From: Methylomonas aurea
GTDB lineage: Bacteria > Pseudomonadota > Gammaproteobacteria > Methylococcales > Methylomonadaceae
Length of the DNA stretch: 64,000 nt
NCBI RefSeq assembly: GCF_024505045.1
Contig: NZ_JANIBM010000002.1
Coordinates: forward strand, 124,001-188,000
Reading direction: 5' to 3'
This document shows, piece by piece, positions 19,480 through 28,641 of this stretch (positions are counted from its first letter, which is position 1; each line of letters starts with the position of its first letter). The notes beneath the pieces are model-generated. The model had not been told where the DNA came from. It worked only from the letters and a program-made list of their open reading frames with translations, and made no database searches. The translations under genes were made by a program, and so were the position numbers.

Positions 19480-19525
19480 TTTTGCCCGACTCCCTTGTCA
19501 ATTTTACTTTTAGGAGATACCCATT

Positions 19526-19888
19526 ATGAAAGCAGATATGCTGACCTCGGTGTTGACCGAGCTGAATGGCACTTCGGCTGATATTGAAGCATCGGGCGTG
19601 ATATCTACGGACGGTTTAATGATGGCCTCGGTATTGCCGGCCGGCATGGATGAAGACCGCGTCGGCGCGATGAGTGCGGCGATGCTGTCCCTCGGCGACC
19701 GGACCGCGCAGGAACTGAGCCGGGGCAATCTGGAGCAGGTGTTGATCAAAGGCGCGCGCGGCTATGTGCTGATGACTTACGCCGGCAGCGAAGCCGTATT
19801 GACGGTGCTGGCCAAGCCCAACGCCAAATTGGGCCTGATCTTTCTCGACGTCAAGCGCGCGGCTGAAAGCATTTCCGAAATGCTGTGA
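19526..19888 (+). CDS. Roadblock/LC7-domain protein (MglB-like)
   Basis: 120 residues, one Roadblock/LC7 domain: an N-terminal helix, S-G-V-I-S-T-D-G-L-M-M-A-S, a long helix with A-A-M-L-S-L-G-D-R-T-A-Q-E-L, then the strands G-Y-V-L-M-T-Y-A-G and A-V-L-T-V-L-A. Such proteins bind Ras-like GTPases and in Myxococcus (MglB) stimulate GTP hydrolysis. An AGGAG site precedes ATG 19526. The best-supported partner of the GTPase two genes upstream. Confidence 0.85.
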   Translation: MKADMLTSVLTELNGTSADIEASGVISTDGLMMASVLPAGMDEDRVGAMSAAMLSLGDRTAQELSRGNLEQVLIKGARGYVLMTYAGSEAVLTVLAKPNAKLGLIFLDVKRAAESISEML

Positions 19889-19915
19889 TCCCGAAACCAT
19901 GCTACGGAGCCGATC

Positions 19916-20392
19916 ATGATTAGCGATATGAAACCCGAGGATATCGTCGGAGACTACCGGGAGACCGTGTTGACGTTCTACGACGGAACTCGCCGCAAAG
20001 TGTTGTATACCGAACTGGAAACCCCGTATCCGGACGGCAAACTGATCGTTTCGACCACGACGCCGGAGGGGGTGATCCGCCAGGTGAACCGGGCATTCGT
20101 CGAGATGTCCGGCTACAGCGAAGCCGAACTGATCGGTGCGCCGCACAATATTCTGCGCCATCCGGACATGCCGGCGGCGGCGTTCAAGGATTTGTGGGAG
20201 ACGGTCCAGCGCGGCGAAAAATGGCAGGGTTACGTCAAAAATCTGCGCAAGGACGGCGGTTATTACTGGGTCAAGGCCACGGTGATCCCCAACGTGCGCG
20301 GCGGCAAGGTGGTGGGTTATACCTCGGTCCGGCGCAAGCCGTCGCGGACCAGGGTCGACGAATGCGCCAAACTCTATCCGACCTTACGTTAA
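19916..20392 (+). CDS. Stand-alone Aer-type PAS sensor protein
   Basis: 158 residues, one PAS domain (about 38-140), no membrane helix or signalling domain. The sequence follows the N-terminal PAS of the aerotaxis receptor Aer closely: V-N-R-A-F-V-E-M-S-G-Y, R-H-P-D-M-P-A-A-A-F-K-D-L-W, G-Y-V-K-N-L-R-K-D-G-G-Y-Y-W-V and a terminal L-Y-P motif. In Aer this domain binds FAD and reads the redox state. FAD binding here is inferred. The first 37 residues (F-Y-D-G-T-R-R-K-V) are extra. ATG 19928 is an alternative start. Confidence 0.82.
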   Translation: MISDMKPEDIVGDYRETVLTFYDGTRRKVLYTELETPYPDGKLIVSTTTPEGVIRQVNRAFVEMSGYSEAELIGAPHNILRHPDMPAAAFKDLWETVQRGEKWQGYVKNLRKDGGYYWVKATVIPNVRGGKVVGYTSVRRKPSRTRVDECAKLYPTLR

Positions 20393-20403
20393 CGGAGCCC
20401 GCC

Positions 20404-21150
20404 ATGACATTCCTGTTTACCGTCAGTCCCGATTTCGCTCCGGACCGCCTGTCAGGCTGGTATATCTTCAACACCTGGCTGCAAAAACAAACCGGTACCG
20501 CGATCCATCTGGAAATGTACAACCATTACCAGCAACTGCATCAAGCCATCGAGGCCGATAAAATCGACCTGATTTACGCCAATCCTTACGACGCGGCGAT
20601 GCTGGTCAGAAACAAAGGTTTTTTGCCGTTGGCCAAGGCTCAGGGCCAGGCGGACGAAGCCATCATCGCCGTCAATGCCGACAGTTCGGTACGAGACGTC
20701 GCCGATTTGCAAGCCAATAGCCGGGTGGCGTTTACCGACGATCCCGACGTGCGGCTGATGGGCATGATTATGTTGGAGCCGGCCGACCTCGATGCCGGCA
20801 ACATTGTCCCGGTTTTGGCGGACACCCATGTGCTGGTGGCGAAACATTTGCTGAAAGGCGAAGCGGACGCCGGTATCATTCTGGCCGAAGCCTACGACAA
20901 TTTGTCCGGCGTGATTCGCAAGCAGTTACGGGTGCTAGTCCGCAGCCAGATCAGCGTGATCCACCATGCGTTGATGGTCGGCCCGCGTTTGCAGGCAAAG
21001 CGCGGCGAATGGCGCCAGGTGCTGTTGGATATGGCGGCGGACGAGAAGGGCAGAGGCGTCCTGGCCGCGTTGGGCTTCGACGGCTGGCAAACGATAGACG
21101 ACGAGGAAATGGAATTCATGATCGACTTGATGGATACGCTAAATACCTGA
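20404..21150 (+). CDS. PhnD-like substrate-binding-fold protein without signal peptide
   Basis: 248 residues from ATG 20404, 11 bases after the PAS gene. It matches the PhnD/phosphonate-binding family of type 2 periplasmic binding proteins: a W-L-Q-K-Q-T-G start, the D-L-I-Y-A-N-P-Y-D-A-A hinge strand, A-D-L-Q-A-N-S-R-V-A-F and a closing A-L-G-F-D-G-W motif. No signal peptide and no ABC permease or ATPase nearby, so transport is unlikely. It is probably a cytosolic ligand sensor of the GTPase module (inference). Confidence 0.7.
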   Translation: MTFLFTVSPDFAPDRLSGWYIFNTWLQKQTGTAIHLEMYNHYQQLHQAIEADKIDLIYANPYDAAMLVRNKGFLPLAKAQGQADEAIIAVNADSSVRDVADLQANSRVAFTDDPDVRLMGMIMLEPADLDAGNIVPVLADTHVLVAKHLLKGEADAGIILAEAYDNLSGVIRKQLRVLVRSQISVIHHALMVGPRLQAKRGEWRQVLLDMAADEKGRGVLAALGFDGWQTIDDEEMEFMIDLMDTLNT

Positions 21151-21179
21151 CCTCAAATTCAGGAAGGAAAACGGCAACG

Positions 21180-21779
21180 ATGACGACAGTGACCACAGTG
21201 GATATTTTGCGGCACGGCGAGGCCCGCGGCGGCTCCCGTTACCGCGGTATAACCGACGATGCGTTGACCGAGCGCGGCTGGCGGCAAATGTACCGGCAAT
21301 GCGGCGAACTGCATTGGGACGTCGTGGTCAGCTCGCCGCTGCGCCGTTGCCGTTCATTCGCGGCGGCCTGGTGCGAACAGCAGCAGGCCGAGTTGCGCGT
21401 CGATCCGGCCTGGGCCGAATACGACTTCGGCGTCTGGGATGGTCTGAGTGCGGATCAGATCGAGAGCCAATGGCCCGGCGCCTTGTCGGCGTTTTACCGC
21501 GATCCCGAGCGCTACCCGCCGCCCAAGGCGGAAAATTTCCGCGACTTCAACCGCCGCGTCCAGGTCGCCTGGGATAAATTGCTGGCCGATGGTGCCGGCA
21601 AGAAGGTGTTGCTGGTCAGCCATGCCGGCATCGTGCGCAGCTTGTTCAGCCATTGTCTGCAACTGCCGGCAAGGAACGCCTTCCAAATCGAGATTCCGCA
21701 GGCCGGGTTGACCCGGTTTACGGCATTCGATAGCGAAGACGGCCGTTACCTACAGTTTAACTTCCACCGACCGGGTTGA
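21180..21779 (+). CDS. Histidine-phosphatase superfamily protein
   Basis: 199 residues from ATG 21180 behind AGGAAGGAAAA. The phosphohistidine motif is L-R-H-G-E-A (H12); a second catalytic His lies in V-S-H-A-G-I-V-R-S, and Y-D-F-G-V-W-D-G-L fits the family block. Best likeness is to alpha-ribazole phosphatase/broad phosphatases (CobC type), but no cobalamin genes lie nearby, so the substrate is open. Last gene in the GTPase operon; 43 bases before cyaA. Confidence 0.8.
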   Translation: MTTVTTVDILRHGEARGGSRYRGITDDALTERGWRQMYRQCGELHWDVVVSSPLRRCRSFAAAWCEQQQAELRVDPAWAEYDFGVWDGLSADQIESQWPGALSAFYRDPERYPPPKAENFRDFNRRVQVAWDKLLADGAGKKVLLVSHAGIVRSLFSHCLQLPARNAFQIEIPQAGLTRFTAFDSEDGRYLQFNFHRPG

Positions 21780-21786
21780 TTTCTTT

Positions 21787-21792
21787 TATACT
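21787..21792 (+). promoter_or_regulatory. Candidate -10 box before cyaA
   Basis: TATACT lies in the 43-base gap between the phosphatase stop and the GTG of cyaA. There is no good -35 box, so read-through from the upstream operon is equally possible. Confidence 0.25.
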
Positions 21793-21822
21793 GAAGAGCC
21801 ATTCCGAATTTGGCGCGCCGCA

Positions 21823-24621
21823 GTGACGAACCGATTCCTTCCAATCCGCTTGGGCGCCCCCGGCGAAGAAATCAGTAAAAAAGATCTGCATGCGGTGACG
21901 CAGCGTTTCAAATATTTCAACCAACAGCGATTGCAGCACGTGCAGAGTCTGTTGCAGCCGCGGCAGCAGGATTTTCTGAAATTACTGCCGCTATTATTCC
22001 ATCAAAACCATCCTTTATTGCCCGGCTTCGTCTCTTCGGAAACCCCGGCCGGAATTCCGGACTACGCGCCGAGCAAACAGACCGTCGACGTCGCCAAGCA
22101 ATTTTCCAAGGGGTTTGCTTATAAGCGCAAGGCGTTGCGGCAATATCCGATTCACGCCATATTTCTGATGGGCAGCGTCGGCAGCATGGCTTTTTCCAAG
22201 GAAAGCGATATCGACATCTGGTTATGTCATGACGCTAATTTAATGGGCGACGAGTTGGAGGAGTTGCGGCAAAAAACCAGAGAGGTCGAAAAATGGGCGG
22301 CATCGTTGAAAATCGAAGCGCATTTTTTTCTGGTCGTTGCCGAGCAATTCATGCGCGGCGAGAATACGCCGATTTCCAAGGAAAGCAGCGGCGAAACCCA
22401 GCACTATCTGTTGTTGGAAGAATTTTACCGCACGTCGATTTACGTCGTCGGGCGCACGCCGGTCTGGTGGTTGGTACCGCCAGACCAGGAGCGTCACTAC
22501 GGCCAATACGTGCAGCACTTGCTGGAGAACCGTTTCGTCGCCGAAGCCGATGTACTCGATTTTGGCGATCTGAACCAAATGCCGACAGCGGAATTCGTCA
22601 GCGCGACGCTGTGGCATATTTTTAAATCCCTGACCTCGCCGCATAAATCGCTGTTGAAGCTGTTATTGATGGAGAGCTATGCCAGCGAGTTTCCGCATCC
22701 GCAATGGCTGTGCCTGGCCCTTAAACAAGCCGTTTACCGCGGCGAGTTCAGCGTCGAAAGCCTGGATCCGTATTTGCTGATGTACAGCAAGGTCGACGCC
22801 TACTTGCGCCAAGGCGGCTTTGCCCAGCGCCTGGATCTGATCCGCGAGTGTTTTTACATGAAGATCATGGCCGGTTCCGGGCCGATCCTGGAAAACCGGG
22901 TGCGGCAAATGCGCGAAAACTTTATGCAACAAGTCGCCGAACAATGGCAGTGGCCGGACGACATGCTGGACGGCCTGGCCAGCCAACGTTACTGGGACAT
23001 CAAGCGCGCCAACAGCGAGCACGCCGTGATTCGCGACCAGTTGCAACAGTGCTTGCGCATGATCATCAAATTCACCGGCTTGCCGGTCGACCAGGCCCAG
23101 CGCGAAAACCGGGATTTACGCCTGATCGGCCGCAAGCTGCGCGCCGCGCTGGACCAGCGCCCCGGCAAAATCGAAATATTGACGACGCGCGGTGCGGTCC
23201 ACACCACGCCGGATTTGTTGGTGGCCAAGGAAGCCGTTGCCGAAGACGCTCCTCCGGTCTGGCGGTTATACAGCGACAGAAATGTCGCGCAGCAGGCAGC
23301 CGAACACAGCGCCATCAAGCAGGGCGACAGTTTGTTGGAAATACTGAGTTGGGCGGTGCTGAACGGTTTGTATAAAAAAACCTTGAATTTGCAGGTTGCG
23401 GCGGCAAACCTGAAATTGGCCGGCAACGATTTGTACCAGTTGTTCAACGAGTTGAACGCTTTTTTTCAGGCGCGTTTGCCGAGCGCCGACAGCGGCTTGG
23501 ATGCCTTCGCCGCGCCGAACCGGCTGTCGGCCGCGCTGTTGCTGGTCAATCTCGGCGAAAGCCTGGCCATGGATACCAACAGCCAGCAATTGGTCATGAG
23601 CGAGCGTTCGGACCCGCTGAGTTACGGCGAGACCCGCCAATGCTTCGTACAATCGGTTTATAAGCTGTCGGTGTCGAGTTGGGGCGAGGCGACCTTGCAG
23701 TATTACGTCGGGCTGGAGGGCCTGCTCAACTGCTTGTTGGACATCTTGCATAATGGCGGACCGCAAATCGCGGCCGATTCGCTAAAGGTGTTATGTTACA
23801 CGCCGGTGCGCGGCCGCAGTATCGTGTTGCGTACCGAGTCCTTGTTCAACAATCTGTTGAAGTGCTTTGTTGCCGCCGGTGCCGGCGCCCAGCGTTATAT
23901 CATCCCGGCCGAGACCGGTTACAGTCTGTTTCAATACAATAACGGCCGTTTGGGCTATTTTCGTTTGGATAACGCCAACCAACTGATTCAGGAGCTTTCT
24001 AAGCCGCAGCCGCAGTTTTCCGCGGTGCTGTTTGATGCTTACGTGTTGGAACAAACTTACATCCCGGTGTTGTACCGCCACAACCTGGCCGACACGGTGC
24101 AGGTCTTTTACCACGCTACCAGCAAACATGTGGCGGTTTACGTGCTGGACGAAAAAGGCTCGTTGTTCGTCCGCCAGCATAATAATGCCAATCCGGAACA
24201 CGTATTGAACCACTACTCGCTGTTTCTCGGCACCTTGCTGGCCCAAGCGCAGGTGCCGGAAGGCATCGGTGTGCGTTTTTACGAGATTCAAAAGAACTCG
24301 GCCGGGGTCGTGTCCTGCCAAGCCGTGCAGGTCAAGGTGGGCGCCAGCGTGTTCGACTTGCGCGTCAGGATCGTCGGCGAGGCGGGCGGCGGCATCGCGG
24401 TCTATTGCAACGAACGCCGGTTCGCGATCGACGGCGCGGAAAGCTTAAAGGCGGTGCGTAGCGAGATCCTAGGTTATCGCAACAGCCATGACGATTATCC
24501 GTTTCACATCACCGAAATAGACGCGCCTTGCCGGGTTCTGGGCGCCGAACATAGCGAAGAACTGCAGACGCTGCATTTTCTGCATTACAAGCAAAAAATG
24601 GAGGATAAGTTAAACATTTAA
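21823..24621 (+). CDS. cyaA: Class I adenylate cyclase
   Basis: Makes cAMP from ATP. 932 residues, somewhat longer than the E. coli enzyme (848). Starts at GTG 21823. The N-terminal catalytic half has the nucleotidyltransferase block F-L-M-G-S-V-G-S-M-A-F-S-K-E-S-D-I-D-I-W, whose two Asp residues bind metal, and class I blocks such as L-L-L-E-E-F-Y-R-T-S and V-W-W-L-V-P-P. The C-terminal half is the regulatory part of the family. In the same direction as the GTPase operon, which may set its expression. No CRP gene in the window. Confidence 0.95.
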   Translation: MTNRFLPIRLGAPGEEISKKDLHAVTQRFKYFNQQRLQHVQSLLQPRQQDFLKLLPLLFHQNHPLLPGFVSSETPAGIPDYAPSKQTVDVAKQFSKGFAYKRKALRQYPIHAIFLMGSVGSMAFSKESDIDIWLCHDANLMGDELEELRQKTREVEKWAASLKIEAHFFLVVAEQFMRGENTPISKESSGETQHYLLLEEFYRTSIYVVGRTPVWWLVPPDQERHYGQYVQHLLENRFVAEADVLDFGDLNQMPTAEFVSATLWHIFKSLTSPHKSLLKLLLMESYASEFPHPQWLCLALKQAVYRGEFSVESLDPYLLMYSKVDAYLRQGGFAQRLDLIRECFYMKIMAGSGPILENRVRQMRENFMQQVAEQWQWPDDMLDGLASQRYWDIKRANSEHAVIRDQLQQCLRMIIKFTGLPVDQAQRENRDLRLIGRKLRAALDQRPGKIEILTTRGAVHTTPDLLVAKEAVAEDAPPVWRLYSDRNVAQQAAEHSAIKQGDSLLEILSWAVLNGLYKKTLNLQVAAANLKLAGNDLYQLFNELNAFFQARLPSADSGLDAFAAPNRLSAALLLVNLGESLAMDTNSQQLVMSERSDPLSYGETRQCFVQSVYKLSVSSWGEATLQYYVGLEGLLNCLLDILHNGGPQIAADSLKVLCYTPVRGRSIVLRTESLFNNLLKCFVAAGAGAQRYIIPAETGYSLFQYNNGRLGYFRLDNANQLIQELSKPQPQFSAVLFDAYVLEQTYIPVLYRHNLADTVQVFYHATSKHVAVYVLDEKGSLFVRQHNNANPEHVLNHYSLFLGTLLAQAQVPEGIGVRFYEIQKNSAGVVSCQAVQVKVGASVFDLRVRIVGEAGGGIAVYCNERRFAIDGAESLKAVRSEILGYRNSHDDYPFHITEIDAPCRVLGAEHSEELQTLHFLHYKQKMEDKLNI

Positions 24622-24678
24622 CTTCCAGCGCATTGTGCCGATAACCGTGCGGTAACCATCCGGCCGGGGAGGCTCGCC

Positions 24679-25758
24679 ATGATCATCGATAAATCCGCAA
24701 TCAACTTGAGCAGCCAACACCTGCTGCATCAAGCCGTTAGTACCAAAACCTCGTTGCAGGTCTGGTCCGGCCGAGAGTCGGAGCCTGACGCAGTCAACGA
24801 GAAAAATCCGGTTTCGCCAGGCGCCGAGGTGTCGAGACGGGCGGTCGGCGACACCCTGCAACTCAGCAGTGCGGCGCGAACTGCCGCCAGCCGCACCCAG
24901 CCGATCGATCCGGAAAGTCGGCTGGATTCGCAACACAGTCTGACCTTGCAAATCATCAAGCGCATCTTTAAGGAAATCACCGGTCGCGATTTCGTTTTAT
25001 TTTCGCCCGATCAATTACAGATCGACGGCCAAGCCACCGAGCCGCAACCCCCGGCGCCGGATTCGGCGGCAGTCGAATCGGCGTCCAGTCGGGGCGGTTT
25101 GGTTTACCGGCAAACTGTGGCCTATGCCGAGAGCGAGACGCTGAGTTTCGAGGCCGAGGGGACGATAAAAACCAAAGACGGCCAAAGCCTGAGTTTTAGC
25201 GTTTCGATGTCGATCAGTCGCAGTTTTTATCAGGAATCGAATCTGGAAATCCGAGCCGGCGATGCCGTCAAGACCGATCCGTTGGTGATCAATTTCGACG
25301 GCAACGCTGCCGAGTTGAGCAACACCCGGTTTCAATTCGATATCGATGCCGACGGTCGCCTGGAGCAAATTGCCGCTCTCAAATCCGGCAGCGGCATGTT
25401 GGCTTTGGATAGGAACGAAGATGGGGTGATCAACGACGGCTCCGAGCTGTTCGGACCGGCCAGCGGTAACGGCTTTACTGACCTTGCCGCCTACGACGAG
25501 GACGGTAACCAGTTTATCGATGCCGGCGATGCCGTTTACCAACGTTTGCGGATCTGGCAACGCTACGACGACGGCAGCCAGCAATTGCTGGCCCTGGGCG
25601 ACAAGAATATCGGCGCGATTTACCTCGGTCATCTGGCTACACCGTTTGAATACAAAGACGAAGACAACCGCACTAAGGCGGAAGCGGCAGCCACCGGCCT
25701 TTACTTCACCGAGCAAGGTCGGGCCGGTACCGTGCAAGAACTGAATTTCGTGGTCTGA
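24679..25758 (+). CDS. Protein with EF-hand-like calcium loops, unknown function
   Basis: 359 residues; GGGGAGG precedes ATG 24679. No classic signal peptide. The N-terminal part is low-complexity and then helical (L-T-L-Q-I-I-K-R-I-F-K-E-I-T-G). The C-terminal part holds three acidic calcium-type loops: D-I-D-A-D-G-R-L, D-R-N-E-D-G-V-I-N-D-G-S-E-L-F-G and D-E-D-G-N-Q-F-I-D-A-G-D. The order G-S-E-L-F-G ... G-F-T-D-L-A ... L-R-I-W is found in C-terminal regions of large RTX/VCBS-type proteins of aquatic gammaproteobacteria. Role unknown; may be secreted without a signal peptide. Confidence 0.65.
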   Translation: MIIDKSAINLSSQHLLHQAVSTKTSLQVWSGRESEPDAVNEKNPVSPGAEVSRRAVGDTLQLSSAARTAASRTQPIDPESRLDSQHSLTLQIIKRIFKEITGRDFVLFSPDQLQIDGQATEPQPPAPDSAAVESASSRGGLVYRQTVAYAESETLSFEAEGTIKTKDGQSLSFSVSMSISRSFYQESNLEIRAGDAVKTDPLVINFDGNAAELSNTRFQFDIDADGRLEQIAALKSGSGMLALDRNEDGVINDGSELFGPASGNGFTDLAAYDEDGNQFIDAGDAVYQRLRIWQRYDDGSQQLLALGDKNIGAIYLGHLATPFEYKDEDNRTKAEAAATGLYFTEQGRAGTVQELNFVV

Positions 25759-26039
25759 GCCGGCTGTTTCGATCCTACTATCCGCTAAACCGGCTCTGCT
25801 GGGCACGCTGCCGTTGCCGAATCGGAAATTGGACTAAACTTGGTTTGTGAGGAAATTCTGACGTACCGCATGCGGTTTTTCGTATGACGAGGAACGGCAT
25901 ATAGCTGATTCTTGGTTTGCCGTTTTCGGGAGCATGGCGATTCGGGAGGAAATTTCCCCGTTTCCGTCGTTGCCGTTCGGACTGAGAATGTTTCGGCCGG
26001 TGCGGGCAATTCAACGCCAAACCAATAGCCAGTTACCGT

Positions 26040-28025
26040 ATGAAACAGCCAATAGTCGGATTGCTGCTAATCGTAATCAGCCAAACGGGTTCGGGAGCGC
26101 CAGACGTAAAGGATGCACTGGAACTGAATGTGGAGGACCTGCTTAGCGTCGAAGTCACTTCGGTTTCCAAGAAGGCGCAAGCGCTGAACGATTCGGCTGC
26201 CGCAGTATTCGTCATTACTCAGGAAGATATCAAGCGCTCCGGCGTGACCAGCATCCCCGAAGCGCTGCGCATGGCGCCGGGCATGGATGTCTCCAGAATC
26301 GATTCCAACAAATGGGCCGTCAGCACCCGCGGCTTCAACGGCCGCTTCGCCAATAAATTACTGGTGCTGATCGACGGCCGCAATACCTACACCCGCTCGT
26401 TTTCCGGCGTGTATTGGGAAAATCAGGACGTGATGCTGGAAGACGTCGAGCGTATCGAAGTCATACGCGGTCCGGGGGCTACGCTGTGGGGCGCGAATGC
26501 GGTGAACGGCGTCATCAACATCATCACCAAACATTCCGCCAAGACTCAGGGCGCATTGCTGGTGGCGGGCGGCGGCACCGAAGAACGCGGTTTCGGCGGC
26601 TTTCGTTACGGCGGACGGCTCAACGAAGACACTAGCGGTCGGGTCTACGTTAAAGGCTTTAACCGAGACGCCAACAGCCGCGCCGATGCCGAGCCGGCCG
26701 GCGACTCGTGGGATAAGGCTCAGGGCGGCTTCAGGCTGGATTCGCGCTTCTCGCTACAGGACGAGTTAACCGTCCAAGGCGATTTGTACCACAGCACCAT
26801 CAACCAGACCTTGGCGATTCCGCAAATCGCCGCACCTTACCAAAACCGGTTCGGCGACCAGGGCGACGCTTACGGCGGTAACGTCTTGAGCCGCTGGCAG
26901 CATACAATTTCCACCCGTTCGGACTATTCGCTGCAACTCTATTACGACTACTACCGGCGCAACGAAGCCTGGTTCAGCGAGGGGCGCGATACGTTGGATT
27001 TGGATTTCCAGCACCGCTTTGGTCTATTCGACAGCCATGAGGTGATTTGGGGCTTCGGCTACCAGTACACCCACGACCACACCGAAGCCGGAAGCTTGTT
27101 GAGGTTAAGTCCCGCCAGCCGCAACGACCAATTGTTCAGCAGCTTTATCCAGGACGAAATCGAATTGATCGGCAATACTTTATGGCTGACCTTGGGCTCC
27201 AAATTCGAACACAACGACTACAGCGGATTCGAAGGCCAACCGACCGCGCGTTTGATGTGGGCGCCGCACTCGCAGCACCGGTTTTGGGCCGCGGTATCGC
27301 GTGCGGTCAGAACGCCGTCGCGCGCGGAACAAAACATGTCGATCTTGCAAACCGTGCAGCCGCCGCCAGGATTTTTTCCTGCTGTCGCGGTGTATCTGAA
27401 CGGAGAGCGAAGCTACCGGGCCGAGGACGTCATCGCCTATGAATTAGGTTATCGAACTACGTTCATCAAAGCGTTATCGCTCGATGTTACGGCGTTTTAT
27501 AACGATTACGATAATTTGCGCAACGCCTCGCAAGGCGCGGGCACGTTTGATCCGGTGAGTGGCGTCGTTGTAGTGCCGTTGGCGCTAAATAACAACTTTC
27601 AAGCCAAAACCTACGGCTACGAAATCGCGGCGGTCTGGCAAATGCTGGATTGGTGGCGGTGGGATGCCAATTACAGCCTGCTAAAATCCGATTTTGCCAC
27701 CACAACCAACTTTATCGCGGCGGCCGGCCCGCAACAACGCCTCAGCCTGCGCAGCGCCTTGAGCTGGCGCAAAGATTTGGATTTCGATCTGTGGTTGCGC
27801 TATGTCGACAGCAACGCCGCCGTCGGCGTATTCGGCTTGCAGCAAATCGACGATTACGTGACGATGGATGTACGTTTGGCCTGGCGCCCGGCATTGAATT
27901 TGGAATTGTCTGTGGTCGGGCAGAATCTGCTTAGCGACAGCCATTTGCAGTTCAGGCAGGAGAACCAAACCTTACCCACGTTTATCGACCGCGGCATGTA
28001 CGGGAAAGTGGCCTGGAACTTCTAG
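26040..28025 (+). CDS. TonB-dependent outer membrane receptor
   Basis: 661 residues. Signal peptide (1 to about 19), a short N-terminal segment, a plug domain (about 45-155: A-V-F-V-I-T-Q-E-D-I-K-R-S-G ... E-R-I-E-V-I-R-G-P-G-A-T-L-W-G-A-N-A-V-N-G-V-I-N-I), then a 22-strand barrel ending in Y-G-K-V-A-W-N-F with terminal Phe. The 281-base gap upstream holds a 7-base inverted repeat (25757-25763/25790-25796) but no riboswitch I recognise. Next to a YfiR-like gene and a hybrid kinase, so it may import or sense a ligand for that pathway. Ligand unknown. Confidence 0.92.
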   Translation: MKQPIVGLLLIVISQTGSGAPDVKDALELNVEDLLSVEVTSVSKKAQALNDSAAAVFVITQEDIKRSGVTSIPEALRMAPGMDVSRIDSNKWAVSTRGFNGRFANKLLVLIDGRNTYTRSFSGVYWENQDVMLEDVERIEVIRGPGATLWGANAVNGVINIITKHSAKTQGALLVAGGGTEERGFGGFRYGGRLNEDTSGRVYVKGFNRDANSRADAEPAGDSWDKAQGGFRLDSRFSLQDELTVQGDLYHSTINQTLAIPQIAAPYQNRFGDQGDAYGGNVLSRWQHTISTRSDYSLQLYYDYYRRNEAWFSEGRDTLDLDFQHRFGLFDSHEVIWGFGYQYTHDHTEAGSLLRLSPASRNDQLFSSFIQDEIELIGNTLWLTLGSKFEHNDYSGFEGQPTARLMWAPHSQHRFWAAVSRAVRTPSRAEQNMSILQTVQPPPGFFPAVAVYLNGERSYRAEDVIAYELGYRTTFIKALSLDVTAFYNDYDNLRNASQGAGTFDPVSGVVVVPLALNNNFQAKTYGYEIAAVWQMLDWWRWDANYSLLKSDFATTTNFIAAAGPQQRLSLRSALSWRKDLDFDLWLRYVDSNAAVGVFGLQQIDDYVTMDVRLAWRPALNLELSVVGQNLLSDSHLQFRQENQTLPTFIDRGMYGKVAWNF

Positions 28026-28055
28026 ACTATTAATGCCACGAACCTTCGATTACTT

Positions 28056-28631
28056 TTGCGAACGGTTAATTACTTGTTATCGCTGCTAAATGTGGTGAAC
28101 GCTATCCGAGTCTGTAGGTTGGCGCTGTTAGCTTCGGCGGCAAGCGTATGTTCGGCGGCACCGGCGGTCTTGGAACAATATTCGGTGTTTGCGGCTTTGA
28201 CGCTGAATTTCGCCCGCTTTACCCAGTGGCCGGTGAACGCCTTTGCCGATTCGAGTTCCGGTCTGAACGTTTGTCTGGCGGGAGATAACGTTTTACTGCA
28301 ATCGTTCGAGTCGATCGACGGCAAGAGCGTCGGCAACCGCTTAATTAATATCGTCAATTCCGAGAGGTTGCGTAATTTGAACCAATGCCAGATTTTGTTC
28401 ATCGGGGAATTGTCCAATAACGTGCTGTTGCAGGTATTTCTCGATATTAAAAACCAGCCGGTTTTGACGATCGGCGAGGACGCGGATTTTGTCGCTAGCG
28501 GCGGCATGGTGGCCATGGTGAATGTCGACGGCAAAATCCAGTTGCATGTCAACTTGGCCGCCGTCAAGGCCTCGGATTTAAACATCAGTTCCAACCTGCT
28601 GCGGTTGGCGAAAATTGTCGGAGACCGTTAG
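28056..28631 (+). CDS. YfiR-family periplasmic protein
   Basis: About 190 residues. Signal peptide, then the YfiR/DUF4154 pattern: [41 protein letters not shown] and [18 protein letters not shown]. In Pseudomonas, YfiR sits in the periplasm and represses the cyclase YfiN. The start is uncertain (TTG 28056 or GTG 28092); neither has a good ribosome site. The downstream kinase begins 10 bases after the stop and is the likely partner. Confidence 0.85.
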   Translation: MRTVNYLLSLLNVVNAIRVCRLALLASAASVCSAAPAVLEQYSVFAALTLNFARFTQWPVNAFADSSSGLNVCLAGDNVLLQSFESIDGKSVGNRLINIVNSERLRNLNQCQILFIGELSNNVLLQVFLDIKNQPVLTIGEDADFVASGGMVAMVNVDGKIQLHVNLAAVKASDLNISSNLLRLAKIVGDR

Positions 28632-28641
28632 GAGAGCGGGC

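Noticed and set aside
25759-26039. Possible riboswitch before the TonB receptor
   Set aside because: Looked for cobalamin and c-di-GMP riboswitch cores; neither is recognisable.
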